A stretch of DNA of 64,000 nucleotides from Lysinibacillus sphaericus (GCF_001629735.1 NZ_CP015224.1:2728001-2792000), one strand, 5' to 3'. Numbered from the stretch's first letter, positions 38,508 through 47,383 are shown. The notes: generated by a model not told the origin, from the letters alone. Numbers and translations: made by a program.

Positions 38508-40067
38508 TTATTCTACAATTTCAACGCCACTAATCATCGTATAGTTTGACGCATCTAACCAGAACCCTTTGACAGCATTACTGTAAACAGCTAAGTGCTC
38601 GTAGTTTCGAACCGGAATATAAACAGCATCATCTAACTCCATTTGCATTGCTTTTTTGTAGATTTCATTACGTGCCTCTTGATTTGATTCAGAACGTCCT
38701 TGCTCAATTAGCTTGTCTATTTCTGGATTTGAATAGTAGAAATGGTTTCCAGGAGGCCCCATAGAAGCAGTATGGAATAGATTAAATTGGTTATAATCAG
38801 CATCTCCAGTTGCATTCCCCCAGCCACTAATAAATATTTGGTGTTGTTCTTTCGTAATTTCAGAAATAAATGCGCCGTATTCCATAACTTGAATTTCAAC
38901 GTCAAGACCAATGCCCTTCAATTGAGATTGAATAACCTCTGCCATATTAATACGCTCTTTACGGTCGCTCGTTAGTAGTTTTACTTTTGTTCCTTCTTTA
39001 ACACCCGCTTCCTTTAATAGTTCTTTTGCTTTGACTACATCGTAATCATATGGCTTTGTCTCACTAGAGTAACCGATAATTTTTGGACTCATTGCGGAAT
39101 TTGCAAGTGTGCCAACATTATCATAAATACCACTAATAATTGCTTCACGGTCTACTGCATAACTAACTGCTTGACGTACTTTGACATCAGATAACAGTGC
39201 ATCTTTTACATTGAAACCGATAAATTCTACTGCCAGTCCTTCTGCTCGGAATAGATTCATAGTTGACGAATTTTCAATACGATCAATTTCAGTTACTGGT
39301 ACTTGCTCAGCGATATGCGCTTCTCCACTTTCAATCATTGCTAAACGTGTAGAGTCCTCAGGTACTACTTTAAATGTTACTTTATCTACTTTTGGTACCG
39401 TACCCCAGTAGTCCTTATTTGAACTTAATGTAATTTCTTGACCCGTTTTCCAAGAATCAAATACAAATGGACCTGTCCCTACTGGATGTGTTGCTAATTG
39501 ATCTCCCTCTTCTGCAATAGCTTTCGGGCTAATCATACTACCTTCCTGACTTGCTAAAATTGATAAAAGTGGTGCATAAGGCTCTTTTAATTTCAACGTA
39601 ACAACAAACGTATCGTCTACTACTACTTCACTAATCATTGATAATTTATCACGCTGAGGTGACCCAGTCTCAGGATCTAAAATGCGATCGAATGTAGCTT
39701 TTACAGCCTCAGCATTAAAATCTGCTCCATCATGGAATTTAATACCTTCATTTAAAATAAACGTCCAAGTGACATCATCTTTCTGTTCCCACTCTTTTGC
39801 AAGTAATGGCGCAATTTTACGATCTCTATCAAAAGCAACAAGTGTTTCATATACTTTGCCATGAATAATATTCGCTGACGGAATATCTGTAATAAAGTGA
39901 GGATCAAGGCTTGTTGCATCTGATGCTCTTAAAACAACTAATTCCCCTCCTACACTTTTAGCCCCCTCATTGGAACCCTCTACACTCTTATTACTAGCAG
40001 TTGAGCACGCCTGCAAAACTAGAACAGTAATGAGTGTCATGAATAAAACAAGCTTCATTTTCTTCAT
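38508..40067 (-). CDS. Peptide/glutathione-type ABC transporter substrate-binding lipoprotein
   Basis: A 519-residue family 5 (DppA/OppA/GsiB-like) solute-binding protein with a lipoprotein signal ending in LQAC (lipidated Cys21). Motifs include LRASDATSLDPHFITD, GIKFHDGADFNAEAVKATFD and HPVGTGPFVFDSWKTGQEI. It would capture the substrate for the permease and ATPases encoded on the other arm. The ATG at 40067 is 8 bases from AGGAGG; the ATG two codons upstream would overlap it. It starts the leftward operon with two amidohydrolases. Confidence 0.88.
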   Translation of the reverse strand: MKKMKLVLFMTLITVLVLQACSTASNKSVEGSNEGAKSVGGELVVLRASDATSLDPHFITDIPSANIIHGKVYETLVAFDRDRKIAPLLAKEWEQKDDVTWTFILNEGIKFHDGADFNAEAVKATFDRILDPETGSPQRDKLSMISEVVVDDTFVVTLKLKEPYAPLLSILASQEGSMISPKAIAEEGDQLATHPVGTGPFVFDSWKTGQEITLSSNKDYWGTVPKVDKVTFKVVPEDSTRLAMIESGEAHIAEQVPVTEIDRIENSSTMNLFRAEGLAVEFIGFNVKDALLSDVKVRQAVSYAVDREAIISGIYDNVGTLANSAMSPKIIGYSSETKPYDYDVVKAKELLKEAGVKEGTKVKLLTSDRKERINMAEVIQSQLKGIGLDVEIQVMEYGAFISEITKEQHQIFISGWGNATGDADYNQFNLFHTASMGPPGNHFYYSNPEIDKLIEQGRSESNQEARNEIYKKAMQMELDDAVYIPVRNYEHLAVYSNAVKGFWLDASNYTMISGVEIVE

Positions 40068-40107
40068 AGACATTTCCTCCTTTTATGTTGTGGTCCTTAC
40101 ATTTCGA

Positions 40108-40113
40108 ATTATA
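40108..40113 (-). promoter_or_regulatory. -10 box for the binding-protein/amidohydrolase operon
   Basis: TATAAT on the minus strand, 41 bp from the start codon. The place of the -35 box, about 40131-40136, reads AAAACA and overlaps the first direct repeat, so the promoter probably needs an activator. Confidence 0.45.
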
Positions 40114-40127
40114 AAGAAATAAAATTC

Positions 40128-40161
40128 ACTTGTTTTTTAAAATTTTTACTTGTTTTTTAAA
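40128..40161. promoter_or_regulatory. Tandem direct repeats, candidate site for the AraC-type response regulator
   Basis: ACTTGTTTTTTAAA occurs at 40128-40141 and again at 40148-40161, a 20-bp period that places both copies on nearly the same helix face, as AraC-type regulators need. The copies lie between two divergent TATAAT boxes, and each overlaps one -35 position. Confidence 0.55.
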
Positions 40162-40180
40162 TTTTCTGACTAATACTTCC

Positions 40181-40186
40181 TATAAT
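40181..40186 (+). promoter_or_regulatory. -10 box for the permease operon
   Basis: TATAAT, 62 bp before the first permease start codon. At 17-bp spacing the -35 position reads TAAATT and lies at the second direct repeat; no TTGACA-like hexamer is present. Confidence 0.5.
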
Positions 40187-40248
40187 ATTTACATTCTTTA
40201 CGCTTTTCACTAAATTGAAAACAAATCAAATAGAAAAGGAGTTTCATT

Positions 40249-41151
40249 ATGGATAAAGTAACTACTACTATCGACCATGCTGTTTTAGTGAATGCACGTA
40301 AAGCTTCTAGAAAAAAAAATCTTGTCTCATTCCTAAACAAAATCAAAAAAAATAAGGCTGCCGCCGCAGGGGGTATCATCATTCTTCTATATATATTGAT
40401 GTTTCTTATCGGGCCAATTATAGCTCCTTATGATCCATTCGATGTTCAGTTAGATCAAAAATTACAAGGACCAAGTTTAGATCATTTAATGGGTACAGAT
40501 GACAAAGGACGAGATATTTTAAGTCGAATATTATATGGCTCCCGTTTATCGATTGGTGTTGGTATTTCAGCCGTGTTGTTTGGCGGGACAATCGGGACAA
40601 TCCTCGGCCTTATCTCAGGCTACTATGGAAAATGGATTGATTCGATTATTAGTCGTATTTTAGATATCATGCTTGCCTTTCCTGGTATATTACTTGCTTT
40701 AGCAATTGTCAGCGCATTGGGACCAAGTCTTATTAATGTAACTATTGCTGTTGGATTCTTCTCGATCCCTATGTTTGCCCGTATTGTACGTGGATCGACA
40801 ATGGAAGTAAAAAAATTAGAATATATCGATGCTGTGAAAACTCTTGGTGCAAATGATATGACCATATTACTCAAGCATATCTTCCCGAATATTTTATCAC
40901 CTATTATTGTCCAAGCATCTATGCGTTTAGCAACAGCCATTTTATCTGCAGCAGGTCTGTCATTCTTAGGATTAGGTGCACAACCGCCATCGCCAGAATG
41001 GGGTGCTATGCTATCCAATGGTCGGGATTTTCTTTTTACCGCCCCATATATGGCCCTTTTCCCTGGTATTATGATTTCCATCCTTGTTCTAGGATTTAAC
41101 CTATTCGGAGATGGTTTACGGGATGCTTTAGATCCAAGAATGAAAAATTAA
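40249..41151 (+). CDS. ABC transporter permease (DppC/OppC type)
   Basis: A 300-residue BPD-type permease with a cytoplasmic N-terminus, about six helices and the EAA loop (VKTLGANDMTILLKHIFPNI, about 200-220). GTDDKGRDILSRILYGSR is the OppC-type signature. With the following permease it forms the membrane channel for the binding protein encoded divergently. The ATG follows AAAAGGAG. It is the first gene of a rightward operon that probably runs to 46891, as there is no terminator between the genes. Unusually, the C-type permease precedes the B-type. Confidence 0.9.
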   Translation: MDKVTTTIDHAVLVNARKASRKKNLVSFLNKIKKNKAAAAGGIIILLYILMFLIGPIIAPYDPFDVQLDQKLQGPSLDHLMGTDDKGRDILSRILYGSRLSIGVGISAVLFGGTIGTILGLISGYYGKWIDSIISRILDIMLAFPGILLALAIVSALGPSLINVTIAVGFFSIPMFARIVRGSTMEVKKLEYIDAVKTLGANDMTILLKHIFPNILSPIIVQASMRLATAILSAAGLSFLGLGAQPPSPEWGAMLSNGRDFLFTAPYMALFPGIMISILVLGFNLFGDGLRDALDPRMKN

Positions 41152-41165
41152 AGGAGAGAAGTTAT

Positions 41166-42086
41166 ATGACATTATTTATCTTAAAACGACTTGCTCAAAT
41201 TATTCCCGTGACACTCGGTGTAACGCTTGTTGTTTTTCTAATTATGCAAATGATTCCAGGCGATCCAGCCATTATTTTAGCAGGTGAAGGCGCTTCACAA
41301 GAAACCGTTAATGAATTACGTGAAAATTTAGGACTGAATAAGCCTTTAGCCATTCAATATACAGATTACATCAAAAATCTTTTACAAGGAGACATGGGTC
41401 ATTCTTTAAAAAATAATCAACCTGTATTTGAAGAAATTACGGCTCGTTTACCAATTACAATTGAGCTGGCCTTTTATAGTATTTTAATCACCATTGTTCT
41501 TGGGCTTATTGCCGGCATCATCTCAGCAATCCGCCCTTATTCCTTCATGGATGTTGGTTTAATGATTGTGGCATTATTAGGAATCTCCCTCCCTAGTTTC
41601 TGGTTAGGTATTTTATTAATGTATGTTTTCTCCGTACAGTTACATTGGCTACCTGTTGCAGGCTGGGAAAGTGCTAAACATATCATTCTCCCTGCGGTTA
41701 CACTCGGCGCAGGTGGTGCTGCCATCGTTGCACGTATGACGCGTTCAAGTATGTTAGAAGTTGTCCACCAAGATTATATTCGAACAGCTAAAGCTAAAGG
41801 CTTAAAAGGTTACATTATCATTTTAAAGCATGCATTACGAAATGCCTTAATTCCAGTTATTACAGTAGTAGGTTTACAGTTTGGTAGTTTACTTGGCGGC
41901 ACAGTATTAGTAGAATCTGTTTTCGCCGTGAACGGATTAGGTCGAATGATTGTCGATGCGATTCGCACACGAGATATACCAATCGTTCAAGGCGGCGTGC
42001 TGGTCGCCTCATTAATATTCGTTTTCATCAATCTTTTCGTCGATATTTTGTATCGAATCTTTAATAAACGGATGGATTTAAACTAG
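41166..42086 (+). CDS. ABC transporter permease (DppB/OppB type)
   Basis: A 306-residue permease with six helices, the DppB N-terminus (LFILKRLAQIIPVTLGVTLVVFLIMQMIPGDPA) and the EAA loop (RTAKAKGLKGYIIILKHALRNALIP). It lies 14 bp after the C-type permease, with AAAGGAGAG as ribosome binding site. Confidence 0.92.
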   Translation: MTLFILKRLAQIIPVTLGVTLVVFLIMQMIPGDPAIILAGEGASQETVNELRENLGLNKPLAIQYTDYIKNLLQGDMGHSLKNNQPVFEEITARLPITIELAFYSILITIVLGLIAGIISAIRPYSFMDVGLMIVALLGISLPSFWLGILLMYVFSVQLHWLPVAGWESAKHIILPAVTLGAGGAAIVARMTRSSMLEVVHQDYIRTAKAKGLKGYIIILKHALRNALIPVITVVGLQFGSLLGGTVLVESVFAVNGLGRMIVDAIRTRDIPIVQGGVLVASLIFVFINLFVDILYRIFNKRMDLN

Positions 42087-42100
42087 GAGGGATAAAACAG

Positions 42101-43114
42101 ATGAAACAAGATACAGTGTTAGAAGTAAAAAATTTACAAACTTATTTTTATTCGAGTGAGGGAGTCGCTAAAGCTGTGGACGGTGTTTCTTTTACACTTC
42201 AAAAAGGAGAAACACTTGGCATTGTCGGAGAATCTGGTTGTGGGAAATCCATGACTTCCCTATCATTACTTCGATTAGTCCCTTCACCCCCTGGCAAAAT
42301 TATTAATGGTGAAATTCTTTTAAACAATACAGACATCTTGAAATTGTCGGATGAAGAATTACGTAAAATTCGAGGCAATAAAATATCAATGATTTTCCAA
42401 GAGCCAATGACAAGCTTAAATCCTGTGCTATCCGTTGGCGAGCAAATCGCTGAATCCATTCGTTTACACCAAGGTTTATCACGTAAAGAGGCATGGCAAA
42501 AAGCGGTGGATATGATTCGCCTAGTTGGCATTCCAGCACCTGAAAAAAGAGCAAAACAAGAACCTTATCAGCTAAGTGGTGGAATGCGTCAACGTATTAT
42601 GATCGCCATGGCACTTGCTTGTACGCCAGATGTTTTAATTGCTGATGAGCCGACGACTGCCCTCGATGTAACCATTCAAGCTCAAATTATTGATATTATT
42701 CAAAATTTGCAAAAGCAGTTAGGAATGAGCATTCTCTTCATTACCCATGATCTTGGTGTTGTGGCTGAGGTTTGCGATAAAATTGCTGTTATGTATGCCG
42801 GGCAGGTTGTAGAGGAAGGCACAACTGATAGTCTTTTTGAAAAACCATTACATCCTTATACTAATGGTTTAATTCAATCCTTACCAAAGCTATATGAGGA
42901 CCAAGAGGAATTATCTACTATTCAAGGAACCGTCCCAAGTCCTTATCATTATCCAAGTGGCTGCCGCTATGCAGAACGCTGTCCATTTGCTACAGAATTA
43001 TGTCGTGAAAAACAGCCTGAACTTCTTACGATTGAGCCAGAGAAAAAGGTAAGATGCTGGATGTACAGTAAGGAATGGCAGGGAGCAACACTTATGGAGG
43101 AGATGACCGTATGA
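42101..43114 (+). CDS. ABC transporter ATP-binding protein (DppD/OppD type)
   Basis: A 337-residue ATPase with Walker A (GESGCGKSM), Q-loop (MIFQEPMTSLNP), signature YQLSGGMRQRI, Walker B (VLIADEPTTALD) and H-loop (FITHDLG). The C-terminal oligopeptide extension carries CRYAERCPFATELC, a Cys-rich motif seen in this subfamily. It lies 14 bp after the permease gene and overlaps the next gene by 4 bp. Confidence 0.93.
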   Translation: MKQDTVLEVKNLQTYFYSSEGVAKAVDGVSFTLQKGETLGIVGESGCGKSMTSLSLLRLVPSPPGKIINGEILLNNTDILKLSDEELRKIRGNKISMIFQEPMTSLNPVLSVGEQIAESIRLHQGLSRKEAWQKAVDMIRLVGIPAPEKRAKQEPYQLSGGMRQRIMIAMALACTPDVLIADEPTTALDVTIQAQIIDIIQNLQKQLGMSILFITHDLGVVAEVCDKIAVMYAGQVVEEGTTDSLFEKPLHPYTNGLIQSLPKLYEDQEELSTIQGTVPSPYHYPSGCRYAERCPFATELCREKQPELLTIEPEKKVRCWMYSKEWQGATLMEEMTV

Positions 43115-44103
43115 TAAAAGAGCAGCAAGCACAGCCACTATTACAAGTAAATAATTTAAAACAACATTTTTCCTTAAAAAAAGAAAAACTCTTCGGTCCA
43201 CAGCAGGTGGTTAAAGCGGTGGACGGTGTTTCTTTTGAGATTATGCCCGGTGAAACACTTAGTATTGTTGGAGAATCTGGCTGTGGTAAATCAACGACAG
43301 GTCGCTCTATTTTAAGATTAGACGAACCTACATCTGGAGAAGTGTTATTATTCGGCAAAAATTTAGTAACGATGAATAAAAAAGAGCTGCGAGTAGCGCG
43401 CAAGGACATTCAAATAATTTTCCAAGATCCGTATGCATCTCTGAACCCAAGACGCACTATTCGCAAAATGTTAACAGAGGCCATGTCTATTCAAAAAATA
43501 GTTCCTCCAGAGCAGCAAGAGGCACGCATGATCGAATTAATGTCACTTGTCGGACTGCGACCAGAATATTTGGAGCGTTATCCACATGAATTTTCTGGTG
43601 GGCAACGTCAACGTATTGGGATCGCAAGAGCACTTGCCGTCAATCCCAAAATTATTATTTGTGATGAATCGGTTTCTGCCCTGGACGTATCTATCCAAGC
43701 ACAAATTTTAAATTTATTGAAACAGCTACAAAAAGATTTAGATTTAACCTTTTTATTTATCTCACATGATTTAAGTGTAGTGCGCCATATATCAGACCGG
43801 ATAATGGTTATGTATCTTGGAAAAGTCGTGGAAATTGCTGATAAGCAATCCCTTTTCACCCAGCCGCATCACCCTTATACAAAAGCACTATTTTCATCTA
43901 TTCCAGTCATCGATAAGGAGCATCGTAAGGAACGGATTATATTAAAGGGAGATCTACCGTCACCGTTAAATCCCCCGACAGGCTGTAGCTTCCATACACG
44001 TTGTCCGTTCGCTACAGATAAATGTAAATCAGAGGTGCCCGCATTACGGGAAATTACCACAACACATAAGGTAGCTTGCCATTTTGCAGAAAATTTAGTT
44101 TAA
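43111..44103 (+). CDS. ABC transporter ATP-binding protein (DppF/OppF type)
   Basis: A 330-residue partner ATPase: Walker A (GESGCGKSTTGRS), Q-loop (IIFQDPYASLNPR), signature FSGGQRQRI, Walker B (IIICDESVSALD), H-loop (FISHDLSVV) and a Cys-rich CSFHTRCPFATDKC tail. The ATG at 43111 overlaps the upstream TGA (ATGA) and follows GAGGAG; an earlier in-frame ATG at 43075 lies within the previous gene. It pairs with the DppD-type ATPase. Confidence 0.93.
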   Translation: MIKEQQAQPLLQVNNLKQHFSLKKEKLFGPQQVVKAVDGVSFEIMPGETLSIVGESGCGKSTTGRSILRLDEPTSGEVLLFGKNLVTMNKKELRVARKDIQIIFQDPYASLNPRRTIRKMLTEAMSIQKIVPPEQQEARMIELMSLVGLRPEYLERYPHEFSGGQRQRIGIARALAVNPKIIICDESVSALDVSIQAQILNLLKQLQKDLDLTFLFISHDLSVVRHISDRIMVMYLGKVVEIADKQSLFTQPHHPYTKALFSSIPVIDKEHRKERIILKGDLPSPLNPPTGCSFHTRCPFATDKCKSEVPALREITTTHKVACHFAENLV

Positions 44104-44140
44104 TGTAACTTACACTTATAAATTCAATGGAGAGGTCATT

Positions 44141-44893
44141 ATGTTACAACTAGAAACCTTCAACATATATATTCTCCTATGTGTAATCGCTCCAATTATT
44201 GGAGCTTTTCTGCTTACTTTTATATTTATTTTCGAAAAACAAATTGATAGCCTAGAGGAAGAAAAAAGAAATTTAGAGCTGAAGCAAGATTTACAAAGAG
44301 CTAATATTCTTCAGCTAAATCAGCAAATACAGCCTCATTTCTTTTTTAACGCATTAAATTCATTACTGAGCCTAGCCCGCATCAATCGAAAGGAAGATTT
44401 GGTGGCGGGCATTGAAGCCTTAGCAACGTTTTTTAAATTTAAATATAATAATCATGAGGTGTTAATTGCTTTAAAAAACGAGGTGCTATTTGTCGATAGC
44501 TATTTAAATATTCAACAGCTACGCTTTGGACATCGTTTGACGATCCATAAGTATGTTGATGATGCAGCCTTATCTGTACAAATACCACCATTTATTCTCC
44601 AGACCATTATTGAAAATGCATATAAACATGGCTTTGAAAAGCATATAGGACCGGCAGAACTTTTCATTTATATAAAGAAAATGGACAAGTTTTTATTAAT
44701 TGAAATTAAAAATACACAGCCATCAGAAAAGATAGAAACGGCTATTGAGCAAGTAGAAGATGAATTGCAGCAAGGTTATGGTCTAGAAAATATAAGAAAA
44801 CGACTCGAGCTTATTTATGGACTCGAAAGTATTTTATTTTCAATTCAAAACGATCAACATTTTTACACTGTAACGATCCATGTTCCCGCTTAG
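44141..44893 (+). CDS. LytS/YehU-type sensor histidine kinase without a sensor domain
   Basis: A 250-residue kinase with one N-terminal membrane helix (YILLCVIAPIIGAFLLTFIF), a short coiled coil (about 33-62) and the His_kinase domain: phosphorylated His in QQIQPHFFFNALNSLL, N-box TIIENAYKHGFEKH and G-box GYGLENIRKRLELIYG. No PAS, GAF, Cache or multi-helix input domain is present, so the signal may come from a partner membrane protein. The gene lies 37 bp after the ABC ATPase and is followed by its response regulator. Confidence 0.9.
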   Translation: MLQLETFNIYILLCVIAPIIGAFLLTFIFIFEKQIDSLEEEKRNLELKQDLQRANILQLNQQIQPHFFFNALNSLLSLARINRKEDLVAGIEALATFFKFKYNNHEVLIALKNEVLFVDSYLNIQQLRFGHRLTIHKYVDDAALSVQIPPFILQTIIENAYKHGFEKHIGPAELFIYIKKMDKFLLIEIKNTQPSEKIETAIEQVEDELQQGYGLENIRKRLELIYGLESILFSIQNDQHFYTVTIHVPA

Positions 44894-44931
44894 GCTTTCT
44901 ACTAATTTGAATGCGAAAGGAGAATCTCAAC

Positions 44932-45630
44932 ATGAATATTTTAATCGCAGATGATGAACCTTTAGAGCTTGAGCAAATGATTTATTTATTAAAGCCACAT
45001 TTCCCTAATTGGACATTCCATACTGCTCAGGATGCCTCACAAGCACTGCAATTAGCTAAAAAGCACCGTATGACTATCGCCTTTTTGGATATTCAAATGC
45101 CTGGGAAAGATGGAATCACCTTAAGTAAAGAATTAAAAGGACTTTATGATGTAGACATTATTATGGTAACTGCTTATCAGACCTTCGAATATGCCCAGCA
45201 AGCATTACGTATCGGGGTGAAGGACTATCTAACAAAACCTGTTATTGCAAGTGAATTAAATGCCATTGTGGAGAAATATAAAGTATGGAGCTCTAATCAC
45301 GATGCGATACAAAGTGCTCTTTCCTATATTCATGAAAACTATCATGAAAAACTGAGTTTAAATATTATTGCCGAAAAAATCCATTTGAATCCTAGTTATT
45401 TAAGCCGTAAGTTTTTGGAGGAGCAATCCATCGGCATTAATGAATATATTAATAATTATCGCCTAGAGATGGCCGTGAAGAAAATAGGTGAAAATCTGGA
45501 TGCTAGTATGTCAGCAATTGCTGAGAGCTGTGGTTTTAATAGCCAGCACTATTTTAGTGTAGCTTTTAAGAAAAAATATAATCAATCACCTCGTCAATAC
45601 AAAACATCTAAAACGAGTAAAGGTAATTGA
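44932..45630 (+). CDS. AraC-type response regulator
   Basis: A 232-residue YesN-like regulator. The receiver domain (1-120) has the acidic pair (ILIADDEP), the phosphorylated Asp in IAFLDIQMPGKDG and the Lys in YLTKPV. The C-terminal AraC domain has two HTH motifs (LNIIAEKIHLNPSYLSRKF; MSAIAESCGFNSQHYFSVAFKKKYNQSPRQYK). The ATG at 44932 follows AAAGGAG; an upstream ATG at 44911 lacks one. It is likely phosphorylated by the preceding kinase and a good candidate to bind the tandem repeats at 40128-40161. Confidence 0.9.
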   Translation: MNILIADDEPLELEQMIYLLKPHFPNWTFHTAQDASQALQLAKKHRMTIAFLDIQMPGKDGITLSKELKGLYDVDIIMVTAYQTFEYAQQALRIGVKDYLTKPVIASELNAIVEKYKVWSSNHDAIQSALSYIHENYHEKLSLNIIAEKIHLNPSYLSRKFLEEQSIGINEYINNYRLEMAVKKIGENLDASMSAIAESCGFNSQHYFSVAFKKKYNQSPRQYKTSKTSKGN

Positions 45631-45634
45631 AGGT

Positions 45635-46891
45635 ATGTTAAAAAAATTTTCATTGCTTGTACCATTTGCTAGTTTAAGCACAGCAGCAGGTGTCATCATA
45701 CTTTTAGCTAGATGGATTAATGGTAATTTATTATTGTCCTCTCCTTCTGCCCTTATTTCTTATGGCTTTATGGCGGGCATTTGTTATACATTCGCAACAG
45801 CTATATCTTTTATGGTACTGGGTTCATTATTAAAAAAGAGTGATTACACACAAAATCAGCATACACAAAGCTTTTTACTCTTTACGATACAAAAAAAATT
45901 GAGTGGAATGAATTTAAAAGTCATACGATTTTTTTACCTTCTGACAGGCATCGAACTCTGGTTAATTCAATTAATAAGTATTAGTGTGCTTTCAGAAATT
46001 ATGTTAACGATACCGGTCCCCATTACACTATTTTTATTTTTGATGGGGATGTTACTGCTGGACCGCATTATGTCTGTGAAAAGTATATTGTGGCTAGAGA
46101 TTTTATTTATTATCTCTCTATTTTCTTTACTTATTTTTATACCCATTTATTATTTTGTCCAAAATGGGGCTAGCACCGTTTATGAAGGTATTCGCTTATA
46201 TCACCCTTATTTATTTTACTTTAAAAATAGCGAAATCCTGCTGTTCTATGTCATCATTCAACTAGCCGTCTTAGGACAAGTTCTTTTTGATAAATCAACA
46301 TGGTATTTAATCGCTTTTATTAAACCTAAAAAGGTACGTCGTAGCCTATTTTCATCAGGTGTGATTTTAGCTTTATTAACGCTATCCTTTACAGCTATTT
46401 TAATGATTGCTTTATATAGTGGCTCATTTGGTCAGTTCCAAGTTCTAATTTTTACGTTTTTATATGAAGTACAGCCAGGGTTTTTGACATTTGCTTTCCT
46501 TGTTATTGCACTGTTGGCCGTTGTTACAACCCTCCTTGTAGATTTGCGAGCAACCAAACGATTTTTTGTGAAGAAAAGACCCTACTACTTTTATTTAATA
46601 GGTCTACTAGGCATCTTATTTACCTTTTTCTTATCTGTAGATTTAACGATTTTAGGAGTTATTTATTCTTTCGCATTTCTACATATTACCATGCTACCAT
46701 TTATGTTCATTCTTTTATTTACAAATCGTCATATCCATAAATATACCTGGCTTGTCATACTGTTATCCATCATTATAGGAATCGGTGTTGGTTTAATCTT
46801 CAATGCTCTTTACGGATTAGCAACTAGCATGATGATTTCTAGTATTTATCTATTAATGCTTCAGACTGAAACGGAAGATAAAAACGCCTGA
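45635..46891 (+). CDS. Polytopic membrane protein, transporter-like, substrate unknown
   Basis: A 418-residue, very hydrophobic protein with about 12 predicted helices and short loops. The segment STWYLIAFIKPKKVRRSLFSSGVI resembles the cytoplasmic loop motif of sodium:solute symporters (SSS family, LeuT fold), but overall similarity is weak and I do not assign a family. It begins four bases after the response regulator stop, so it belongs to the same operon. It may be an additional importer for the substrate or the input module of the sensor-less kinase. A terminator follows. Confidence 0.7.
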   Translation: MLKKFSLLVPFASLSTAAGVIILLARWINGNLLLSSPSALISYGFMAGICYTFATAISFMVLGSLLKKSDYTQNQHTQSFLLFTIQKKLSGMNLKVIRFFYLLTGIELWLIQLISISVLSEIMLTIPVPITLFLFLMGMLLLDRIMSVKSILWLEILFIISLFSLLIFIPIYYFVQNGASTVYEGIRLYHPYLFYFKNSEILLFYVIIQLAVLGQVLFDKSTWYLIAFIKPKKVRRSLFSSGVILALLTLSFTAILMIALYSGSFGQFQVLIFTFLYEVQPGFLTFAFLVIALLAVVTTLLVDLRATKRFFVKKRPYYFYLIGLLGILFTFFLSVDLTILGVIYSFAFLHITMLPFMFILLFTNRHIHKYTWLVILLSIIIGIGVGLIFNALYGLATSMMISSIYLLMLQTETEDKNA

Positions 46892-46924
46892 ACTCCCAAA
46901 ATAGCGGGTTCAGGCATTTGTTTT
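46884..46924 (+). terminator. Terminator of the rightward cluster operon
   Basis: Stem GCCTGAAC with GTTCAGGC (extended by CCC/GGG with a bulge), followed by ATTTGTTTT. Confidence 0.8.
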
Positions 46925-47137
46925 ACATTTATATACGTCTTTTAAAGAGAATCTTTGCTCGATGTAATCCCAGTTGACATAGTAGGTGAAATCTATATTT
47001 TGAACAATTTCTGTAGCTAATCGTTCAGTCCTTTACATACTCGTAAATAATTTTCTTTATGCTCCTCTTCCTCTAAATGCTTCCACCCTAACACCTCCTT
47101 ATTGGTGGTTCCCTTAAAAGAAATATCATTTCAAAGT
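46913..47137 (-). pseudogene. Frameshifted small gene remnant
   Basis: On the minus strand a frame reads DISFKGTTNKEVLGWKHLEE and continues EEHKENYLRVCK before stopping at GLND. The neighbouring frame opens at that point with RTERLATEIVQNIDFTYYVN and runs to a TGA near 46913. One extra A in the AAA run at about 47032 would join them into one reading frame of about 75 codons. No ATG is present; an AAGGAGGTG and a GTG lie near 47098. I do not recognise the family. It could be a decayed gene, a sequencing error in a homopolymer, or a programmed shift. Confidence 0.5.
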
Positions 47138-47346
47138 ATACTTTTAATTCAAACGATGGACATAATATTTCAAAAACATCACACAATAAAATGGGAATCG
47201 ACGTTTGTAGGAGATTCCCACTATTAAATTTATGTTAACAACTTTAAGCAAGACAAAGTTTTGTATTCATCCATTCAGGGAAATCATCATTTAAGAAAGT
47301 CTAAAAAAAATATGATTTAGTTGTTTTGATACTGGATTTTTCCTTC

Positions 47347-47378
47347 TTGTATGCCGAGTCGCATACTTTTTTTCTTTT
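47347..47378 (+). terminator. Terminator-like hairpin upstream of nupC
   Basis: Stem GTATGC with GCATAC and a 6-nt loop followed by TTTTTTTCTTTT on the plus strand. No rightward gene precedes it within 450 bp, so it may end a short transcript. The rest of the 46892-47545 interval holds the gene remnant, a second hairpin (GGGAATC/GATTCCC, 47195-47220) and the nupC promoter. Confidence 0.5.
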
Positions 47379-47383
47379 AGCTC

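Noticed and set aside
40623-41081. 152-codon leftward open frame within the permease gene
   Set aside because: Shadow of the conserved DppC-type permease; the translation has no family features.
47195-47220. GGGAATC...GATTCCC hairpin as a terminator
   Set aside because: Short stem, 13-nt loop and no proper T-run on either strand.
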